DNA of 64,000 nt from Neoceratodus forsteri. Taxonomy: Eukaryota; Chordata; Ceratodontiformes; Ceratodontidae. The stretch covers positions 96,131,501 to 96,195,500 of the forward strand of contig JADMNL010000028.1 of assembly GCA_016271365.2 (NCBI GenBank), written 5' to 3'. The position numbers were made by a program, and so were the translations under genes. The notes beneath the pieces were generated by a model that was given only the letters and a program-made list of their open reading frames with translations, searched no databases and was not told the origin of the DNA. Of this stretch, positions 56,215-64,000 are shown piece by piece. Position 1 is the stretch's first letter. Each line of letters begins with the position of its first letter.

Positions 56215-58180
56215 TATTTATTTATTTAAGTCTTGGATTTTTATACCTTTGAGCACAGAGCAGCTCATTTACAAAGGTTCCACGTCAGTGGGGAAGGTTA
56301 CAAACAACAGAGGAGGACTAACATTGGTTAACTAACAATAAACATAAATCATAAACAGACTGAGACAATAGTAGCAGACAAGAAAAATCACTGTAACTAG
56401 CATATTTCAAATAGGCATCATGATAGTAGAAAAGGTGAGAGATAGGAGAGAAGTAGGGGTTGGAGGAGAGAAGTGACAGTAGGGAAGTGAGTCATACTAG
56501 GCTACAGTGTGAAATAGATGGGCGAGTTGGGTGGGAGGTGGTGGGAAAGGGTGAGCTAGGTAGGAGAAGGTGCACAGGGTGAGGGAGGGAAAGTGGAGGA
56601 GGGTGATGGAGCCACCAGCAGCAAATTGGGGGGTGGAATTTGGGATAAGGGAAATTATGTGAAGGGGAAGAGGGGGTGATCTAAGCTTGGATGTGCCCTG
56701 ACTGAAGGGGAGCCAGTCCAGGGAGCCTAGGGAATCTCCAGGTTTCAAGAGGGTAGCAGCAGCAGATTGTCACTGGGCAAGGCAGTCATAGGTGCTGTTG
56801 GATACAGGATACTGCTAGAGCAGGGACTTAAATTGATCTAGCTTCAGTGAGGATGATATTTCTAGATCCAGAGCATTTAGCCAGAGTGGAGCTCTGTGGG
56901 AGAAAGATCGTTGACCTTGTGTTTTCTGACATTTGGGGACAAGGAGGAGCTGATTGGTTGACGCTCGGGTGAGCTTATTGCTATAATAAGGGGGTCAGTA
57001 ATTCAGTGGTCCCTGGAGACAGTAGACCAAGAAGTGCTTTTTTGGCTAGCAAGCACGTCTGATATTTAATCCTTCCACTGAGTTGGAGCCAGCCCATCTG
57101 TGCGTATAGATCACAAGTGTGGGTCAGGTGTGGAGAGCCAGTAAGTATGCCTTATTGAGTGCTACAGTAATCCTGCTAAGGGAGGTAGTGGTAGCAGAGC
57201 TGTACATAATAAGCCCATAATCAATGGTTGATAAGATGGCTTTTTTGAGCTCTTCATGAGTCACGTTTCGCTTGTGCCGGTGTAGGAGCCCAATCCTTAT
57301 GTTAACGGACTTGGAAACATTCTCAATGTGATGAGCGTGGAATAGGTGGTTATCCAGGGTAACTCTGAGATATTTGAAATGCTGAATAAGTTCAAGGGGG
57401 ATTCCAAGGCAGTGTCTTATGGTTAGGGGATCTGTTTTATGTTTTTGTAGGAGGAACAGAACAATCACCACCTTTGCTTTTTTATTTATTTATTTATTGA
57501 ATTTTGTTGACCGGGTAGGCCCACTGGGCCCCGGAGGTCCCTTTTTCAGGGGCGACCCGAGGGTAAAAAATAACATACAGGTAAACAGACAGTACAAGTA
57601 GGTAAGCAGAGCTGTAAACTTGTGTAAATACCAAATGGTTTAACAGTGATAACACACATAAGGCAAATTCCGTACTGTATAACTGTGAAAGACTTAATGG
57701 CATTTACAATACGGAAGGTGGAGAGGGAGGAGGGGCCGTGGCATAAGATCAGTTCCTTATGCATTGGCAAGTGCTCCTGGTGAGCAGGTGTGCTTTGAGC
57801 TTAGACCAGAAGCAGGGGCTCGACCCTGCCTCCACGTACCTCAGTGGGGTTTGTTCCAGTGGGAAGGTGCAGTAAAAGCAAGGACCTGGACCCAGCTTTA
57901 GTCTTTGTTTTGGGGACCACAAGGAGGTTTTGTCCTGAGGAACGGAGACTCCTCAGGTTGGTTTTGACACTAACTAGTCCTTTGAGACTAGGGGGAGGTA
58001 AGGGCCCCAGAAGCTTAAAAGTGAGACATAGTGTGGGGTAGTTTTATAGTTCAGGACCAGTTTATGGGCACCAAACCATTCTTATACTTCCCCAAAGCTG
58101 AGTTGTAGTTGTTGTTCAAGAAGAGTGGGGTTCTGGTGGCCTGTAAAAATGACAGCGGTGTCTGCATATATAGACTGGCA
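56215..58180 (-). mobile_element. LINE copy B, same family as 14391-20690, with nested insert
   Basis: The minus strand keeps part of the RT C-terminus (57471-57124: FKYLRVTLDN, ILSTIDYGLIMYSSATT) and a G/A-rich 3' UTR on the plus strand (56430-56760). It ends at a tatttatttatttaag tail on the plus strand from 56215. An upstream part at 58040-58180 aligns with 15503-15640 (tatagttcaggaccagttt). Between them lies another LINE tail at 57482-58037. It is 5' truncated. Confidence 0.7.
57482..58037 (-). mobile_element. LINE 3' end nested in LINE copy B
   Basis: On the plus strand it opens with ttatttatttatttattg, the complement of an (AAAT)n tail, followed by a ggtaggcccactgggccccg phrase. It interrupts LINE copy B between the phrases cacctttgc and tatagttcaggacc. 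The same tail stands at 31240-31315 on the plus strand. About 555 bp, no coding motif left. Confidence 0.6.
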
Positions 58181-58184
58181 GAGG

Positions 58185-58480
58185 CTCAGAAGAGTCATGA
58201 GGAAGTATTATTTTACAGAAAGGACAGTGAAGCCATGGAACAGTCTGCCTTCTGAAGTGGAGGGTGCCAAAATTGTTGGTGAGTTCAAGCACAGTTGGGA
58301 TAGAATGAAGGGTATAGTAGTTACTCAAGGAGGCAGAAGCTGGGATGGGAATAGGGGAAGGAGAGGAGGACTAAGACCCTGGAGGGACAGTAGGTCCCAA
58401 AGCTAAATAGGGAGCTCAGACAGACTGGAAGGACAGTTGTCTTGTTTTTTTCTGCCATCCTTCTCAACGTTTCTATGTAA
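58185..58480 (+). mobile_element. CR1-like LINE 3' fragment
   Basis: The plus strand encodes YYFTERTVKPWNSLPSEV, then GEFKHSWDRMKGIVVTQGG, a C-terminal segment of a CR1/L2-group protein, and ends near tttctatgtaa at 58480. Confidence 0.55.
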
Positions 58481-59939
58481 GAGTAGTCAAATGTTTTTGT
58501 TTTATTTAAAAGAAACAAAACATCAATGTAAACAAACCAGTCAAATGTAAAACAGAAACAAACAAAAAAAAAGCATATTTCACAGAATGAAACTATAGGG
58601 GTGTCACAAACAAACCCCAAGCAAAAATAATATTTGTTGGCAGAAAAGGACCGTTTAGCGGGTTCCCCACATTAGAGCAGAAACATTTTTGCCAAACCTC
58701 AAGAGAGCGAGAGCAAGAGGTCGGCAACACTCTGGGTGAGGAACAATTACGTTGGAAACCACTGATACCAAATACACACAGCATAGCTCTGTCAAGGGCT
58801 ATGATGTGGGGGGCTGCGCACAGACAGATGGGGTCCTGCACTTCATCCAGCATGGATGCACCCTGGATGTAGTGTCACAGCCCCCAGTGACACCACCAAG
58901 GCCCTGCCTCTACTCCTTTGTGTACTTAACCATACCAAGGGAATGACTGCAGGCATTGCTGCACAAAACGGCCATTCAGTGAGTTCCCCAGTCAGAGGTA
59001 AAACGGGGATTCTATTCCAGGTACTTCCTGTGCCCATGAAAACTAGGGCTTCTGAGCTATCCTGAACCTCAGAAGGTTAAACGAGCATGTGGTGTATAAA
59101 ATGTTCCACTTGTTTTCTCCTCCTCCCTTTCCTGTCAGAGAGGATTAGTTTTGCCCTTTGGATATCCTGGATGCCAACTGGCACATAAAAATCAAGAGGT
59201 GCAACAAACAGTTCCTCAGAATCTGCTTAGAGAGCAACATTATCAATTTAGTCTTTCCCTTTTGGTTGTCATCAGTGCTATGTGTCTTTACCACAGTTTG
59301 CTGTGGTGTCACTGGAAATGCACCAGGACAAGCTTTATTTCTTCATGTAGCTGGATGATTGACTCATGGAAGGAGCTTTAGCAGCCAGGGTGGAGTACAC
59401 ATTGCACACACCAAACAATTACTGAACAATCCGGAGGTGCTGGTAAATGTGGAAACATTTGCTTGTATTTTTCTCTGCAAGGCTTCAGTACATAAGGGCT
59501 GTTCTTGACACAGTCCAGGTGAGAGCCCTCCTCCCTGAGGACAGGGTTTCAACCTTAGTCACTGAAGCAGTCGTGGTGTGATGCAGCTACTGGGTTTCGG
59601 TCAGTGTCATGCTCTGCCTCCTGGGTCTCATAGTAACCTTTGGATGGTTCCTCTGGCTTGCTTGCATATGGAGACTCCTTGGTGGTTGCTGCAAGCATGC
59701 TGGTCTCAGGTCTCATTACTGCTAGACGACCTAATTGGTGTTTGTTATCCATTCAGCAATGCCCTGCTGTAGTGGCAGGACAGGGACTACCTGCTTGTGG
59801 GCTCTCCCCTTCTGCAGCTGTCCATGGGATGCTCATTCAGCCTCCTCCAGCTGAACCTCTGACACTCCAGGCTCTTTTCTGAACCCGAGTCATCAGCATC
59901 ACAAACAGTAGCACTACCACTGTGCCAGTGTGCCAGCTT
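58481..59939. other. Unassigned non-coding DNA
   Basis: No gene or repeat family recognised. Open frames such as 58853-58593 and 59151-59381 carry no motif known to me. Confidence 0.4.
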
Positions 59940-60330
59940 TAGTACTCTTGTTTTCACATAACTTTTGCCAATATGCATAATCTTGTACTTTTTGGTGTTG
60001 CATATGACTTGCCATATCTTAGACCACTTTTCCAGCCAGTTCAGGTCCATCTGTATTCCCTATATTCTCTATGCTGTATCTACCCTGTCTCTGAATCTGT
60101 TGTCATCTGCAAAGAGACTGATTTTACCTTGGATCCCCTTCCCTATATCAAGATAAATATATTGAAAAAGACCAGACCTAGGACCAACCCCTGTGGTACC
60201 CACTAGTTACCAGTGCAATGCCTGAGTATTCTCTGCTGACAACTACCCTCTGAGTTTCACCACAACCAATTACTAATGCACCTAGTTAATTTCTCTCTCA
60301 TCCCCAGATCTCTCAGAAGAAAAAGATGAA
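59940..60330 (-). mobile_element. CR1-like LINE, RT core fragment
   Basis: On the minus strand from about 60200 downward a GLVLGLVFFNIFI-like stretch is followed by a degenerate ADDN motif (the RT catalytic site). Next comes MDLNWLEKWSKIWQVICNTK and KYKIMHIGKSY (60050-59920), the typical CR1 order. Stops are frequent. Confidence 0.7.
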
Positions 60331-60384
60331 TTAAATAAACTAGGCAGATGTATAAAGAAAAACAAAGAAATATATAATAATGTC

Positions 60385-62210
60385 TTATGTGTGATATACA
60401 ATGAATAAGTGTATGTGGAATAAAGTGAAATTATATAAAACTGAAAAAAATAAAGCAAAATACAGCTTACAAGTTACATAGCATATAGTAACATCACATA
60501 AAAGTTGACTCATGGTATAATCATAAGGTAGGAACAGGACAGTCCACTCAGACCTGGCAAAAGAGAGGCATTGGAAGCTCAAAAGGGGAGGAGGTTTAAG
60601 GATGGGAGGGAATGGGAACAGGAGGGTGGGGGATGGCATACATAGGAAGGGGTAAAATGGGACCTAAGGAGCAATCTGAGAGAGACAGGAGGAGGAAAAG
60701 GAGACTAGGAAATGGGAAGCTGTTCCAGAGGTTAGGAAGGCAGACAGGGAAGGTGGACAGTCCAGCAGAGGTTGTGCAGTGGCGGATGAAAAAAGAGTGA
60801 GAGTCAGAAGAAGGGAGGGAGTAAGAGGAGGGGATATAAGGGGAGAGGAAAGGCAAGAGGGAAAGGGAGATAACCAGAATTTTGAGAGGAAGAAAGAGCA
60901 GTGGGAGAGGTGATGAGACTCCAGGGAGGGAAGATCGAGGTTGAGGCACAGAAAGTAGTGATGAGTAAGAGGCAGGGCACTGAAAGTGATGTGATGGAGT
61001 GCAAAATGGGTTACAGTCTGGCTAGGGTGGATTTAGGAGCAGCACTGTAAGCTGCATCCTCATAGTCAAAGACTGGCAACATCACCTTAAGGATGATCAT
61101 GCGTTGGATGGGAAGTTGAAGGCAGGACATGTTGCAATACAGTGCATCTAGCTTAGGGCAGAGTTTGATAGGAGACAGTATAGCGCAGTGGTTTAAGGCT
61201 CTGCGCTGCAAATCTGGAGACCTGGGTTTGAATCCCACGGCCCCCACTTGCATACTGTGTGACCCTGAGCAAGTCACTTAACTTCTTTGTGCTTCCAGGT
61301 CACACCTGGAAACAAGCTTCAGCTTAGTGTGCCTCTCCTGGTTAAACAATTTCCCCTTCCCCCTTAGTCTGCATGGTGGCAATATGGATGGCAGTCCAGC
61401 CTTACACTGAGCTATTTGAAGTTGGGTTCTACTTCAAGGGGAGGGCATCAAGGCTCTTTAAGATGTGGCGTGTCTGGAGTTGAGCAAGTCTCTACTTTGC
61501 TTTGTGCCATAAGTCATGGGCACAGTCCTTTTGGCATTAACAGAGAGCTGATTTGAGCAGAACCAATGATGGACATTATCAATGTCATGTTGAGGTGACA
61601 GTTCCAGCTCAGGGATAGCGACTCCTGAGGGAAAAATATGGTGTCATCCATGTTACCGCTTATAGTACATGTGGATGTGCGTGGAGAAACAGACTGAGGG
61701 TAGGTCATTGAGGACATTAGAAAAGAGTATGGGGCCAAGGCTGGAGCACTGAGGGATTCTAGATCTGATTGGGAGGGGGAGAGGATAAGGCATCACCATC
61801 CTGAACCAACTGGTGTTGGTCAACAAAGTAGCAGCAGAAGCATCCACCCACAACCTCAGACAGACCCAGACCCATCCCCCAACCTTTCTCCAGTAGGATG
61901 TGGTGAGCCACAGTATCAAAAGCCTTGGTGAGGAAGTGCAGCTGAACTGTCAGCAGTGATCTGGCCCTGATCAATTCCTGTAAGAATGGAGTCAGTAAAC
62001 CAGAAGAGTGGCAAGAGATAGTAGAATGGGATTTATAGAAGCCAGACTGGAAGGAGTACAGCAAGGAGGTAGAGACTAGAAAAGAGGAGAGCGGAGAAAG
62101 AATCAGCTTCTCTTGTACTTTGGCTAGGGCAGAAAGGAGCGAGATGGGTCATTATAGTTCCAAGGGGAAGAGAAGTCAGCCTCTTTGAAGAAGAGAGGAC
62201 TTTAGTCTGC
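60385..62210 (-). mobile_element. LINE fragment, RT core to 3' region, with SINE insert
   Basis: The minus strand reads QSGFYKSHSTISC (62060), a PQCSSLGPILFSNVLNDLPS segment (near 61740), and QRMIILKVMLPVFDYEDAA (61100), RT motifs in correct order. The catalytic motif region near 61660 is degenerate (HIHMYYKR). The 3' UTR is strongly G/A-rich on the plus strand (60550-60960). A SINE is inserted at 61170-61395. It is related to the families at 14391 and 56215. Confidence 0.65.
61170..61395 (+). mobile_element. MIR/CORE-like tRNA-derived SINE with intact head
   Basis: An A-box-like tagcgcagtggtttaagg and a B-box-like gggtttgaatccc are both present with tRNA-like spacing. The core actgtgtgaccctgagcaag and the tail cacctggaaacaagcttc follow. 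It lies inside the LINE at 60385-62210. It is the best copy of the family found at 6905 and 30735. Confidence 0.7.
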
Positions 62211-62429
62211 TTCCACATGCTGGGGACAACCCTGGGTGTAAACAAAAGTTGAGAAGTCAAGCAAATGGTGGGGCAACAGCTGGGGCAGAGAAAAGCATGG
62301 GTTTGGGATCCCCATATAACCCATAAGGGCTGTGACCTTTGGATGGACTGAGGGTGAGCAGAGTGGAGAAGACATTAGCAGGAGAGAAGCCTGTGAATGA
62401 AAAGGAGGTGTGAGTTGGGAAAAGGGAAG

Positions 62430-62830
62430 GTAGAAGTGCGTGAGCTCTGAGGAGAGGCTGGTGGCCCTTAACAGGTTCACCTTGGAGAAAAAGGAGCTGA
62501 GAAGGAACATGATTTCAGCCTTCTGCATACTCCAGCATGCTGACAAGACTGAACAAATAGAAATGTTTGGTCTGATGTGTTCCATTAAGATACAAGAAGA
62601 TGCCCTGGCACTCAGAAGTGGTAAGTTCAGTGGTATCGCTAGGAGATACTTCTTCCTCAACAGTGTGGTGAGCATATGAAACAGCCTGTCAGGGAACACA
62701 GGGGACATGAAGAGACTACAGGCCTTCAAGGTAAGCTTGGACAGATTTTTCCTTACCAAGGGGCTCACAGGATATCCTGGGTAGCAGAAGGGGAAGGGGC
62801 AACCCCTATAAAGTCATACAAGACTGCTCA
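62430..62830 (+). mobile_element. CR1-like LINE 3' fragment
   Basis: The plus strand reads SSEERLVALNRFTLEKKELR and then a KEIARRYFFLNSVVS-like region, ending with LQAFKVSLDRFL, the C-terminal end of a CR1-type protein. The 3' part after 62830 contains a G run (62859-62869). Confidence 0.65.
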
Positions 62831-63769
62831 ACATGTTTATTCATCCTTGCTTATGAACCCGGGGGGGGGGGCAGGCATGATGGACCTAGATTCCCTTATG
62901 ACCTTAAATTACTATGTTACTTTCTTAGGAGTCTGAATACTAATATTTCTTAGCTTATTTTTCCAAGGGTGACCTCTGCTATTGCATTAAAATGGATTTT
63001 CTCCTGTGTTTAAACCAATGAAGAAGACTGTTTCCATTGGAGGAAGCAGAATAAATTCACTGCGGAGAATACAGCACCTGAGGGGCATAGCAAGGAAGGA
63101 ACATGTGCACTGAGAGTCTAAGGAGGAGATTTCTAATAAAATGTAACGTTTTTATGCCTAATTTGGGGGCAGTGCCATGCATTAGGAGGTACAGCAGATG
63201 TTCTGCCCCACTTTGTTCCTGGAACCGAGTCATTTCATCCCTGAACTGGTTTCCTGTGGTGCTCCCCAGTCTCATTTATTACACTTTTAAAGGAAAACAA
63301 GAAAAAATATATATTGAGACCTCAAATATCTTGCCACTGATGAGCTCAGAAGTCTTTTAGACTCCATTTATGATGCATTTCCACTCCTTTTCTTTTTGTA
63401 GCTGGTCCCCAGCTATATTCTTTTCTTTTATTATGTTATTTGATCAAATGCCATGTTGTATTACGGTTGCTCAAAAAATCCCAGTGATTCCAACATAAAA
63501 GAAAATTTGTCCTTACAGTGGGATTGAAAAGCTTCTTGGTGATAAAGAAAAAAAATAAGTGGTAAAGGGTCCTTGTTTCCCAGCACCTGTTATGTCTGCA
63601 CAGTAATTGTCTCATCTGTGTGAATGTGTGTGCGTGTCTGCATATGTGTCTGTGTGAGCGCAGGGTGATTTTTACATTGTCACTGTCTGCTCCGATCATT
63701 AGTGCATAGTGTTGATGATAACAATCCTTACAAATTGCATTCATCCTTTGTACAGAGCCCCCCCCCCCC
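62831..63769. other. Unassigned DNA with simple repeats
   Basis: A TG-rich run lies at 63615-63660 and a C run at 63758-63769. Nothing else is recognised. Confidence 0.4.
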
Positions 63770-64000
63770 TTTGCCGGCTGCTGCGTTGTTTCCTAAAGCT
63801 AAAATAACATTTTCTTCCCTTCAAATAGCAGAAATAAACTAGGCCTAAGGGAAAGGAGTCTGCAATCTGCATTAAAGGGTGACTTTAGTCACAAGCGAAA
63901 AAACCTGACAGACAGCCCTAGTAAAATAGAATTGCACAACATTTCAAGCATTTATGATTCTGGAGCCTTCTATTTTTCTTTAGAATTAAAGGAGAACTGC
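63770..64000. other. Repeat-free edge sequence, possibly conserved
   Basis: The last 230 bases contain no repeat motif and have AT-rich, non-simple texture. They could be part of a conserved non-coding element continuing past the window edge, but nothing in the sequence proves it. Confidence 0.2.

Overview
This window is vertebrate nuclear DNA with no host protein-coding exon that I could recognise. It has intron or intergenic texture: AT-rich, no bacterial gene packing, and only short open frames outside repeats. Nearly all real coding signal comes from mobile elements. CR1-like and L2-like LINEs, DIRS tyrosine-recombinase retrotransposons, tRNA-derived SINEs (a V-SINE-like family and a MIR/CORE-like family), hAT debris and an L1-like 3' end occur together. 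That mix suggests an amphibian (caecilian-like) or a lungfish rather than a mammal or bird. This assignment is an inference from repeat content only.

Layout. 1-14 kb: CR1 fragments (2.2-2.9, 4.3-6.9, 13.5-14.1 kb), an L2-like 3' end (3.2-3.6 kb), a SINE, and a 7.1-9.5 kb block with CCAAT and TATA boxes and a 68-bp tandem repeat that may be LTR-derived. 14.4-20.7 kb: a minus-strand LINE split by a minus-strand DIRS element. About 0.85 kb spanning the DIRS/LINE junction has later been inverted. 21.5-35.9 kb: L2-like ends, SINEs, an L1-like insertion with target-site duplication, a candidate conserved non-coding element near 30.2 kb, a foldback element, and a non-autonomous hAT element with a clean 8-bp duplication.

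35.98-54.02 kb: a second, nearly full-length DIRS element on the minus strand (Gag, RT, RNase H, tyrosine recombinase, inverted terminal repeats, internal complementary region). Its recombinase gene is interrupted by a 12.36-kb LTR element at 37128-49484. That element has three ~1.5-kb LTRs and two ~3.9-kb internal regions, so it is a tandem provirus-like array on the minus strand. It has a tRNA-Thr-type primer binding site and a CTTG duplication. I see no protease, RT, integrase or envelope in it. The internal regions carry an unrecognised gene with a Cys/His zinc-ribbon-like motif and splice-like sites conserved in both copies. This is the best candidate for something undescribed.

54-64 kb: a ~180-bp tandem repeat, a V-SINE-like copy, a palindromic element, a LINE nested inside another copy of its own family, CR1 pieces on both strands, another LINE carrying a MIR/CORE-like SINE, and possibly conserved sequence at the right edge.

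All element genes look decayed by stops, frameshifts, truncation or nested insertions. Family names rest on protein and tail motifs read by eye. No database search was run.
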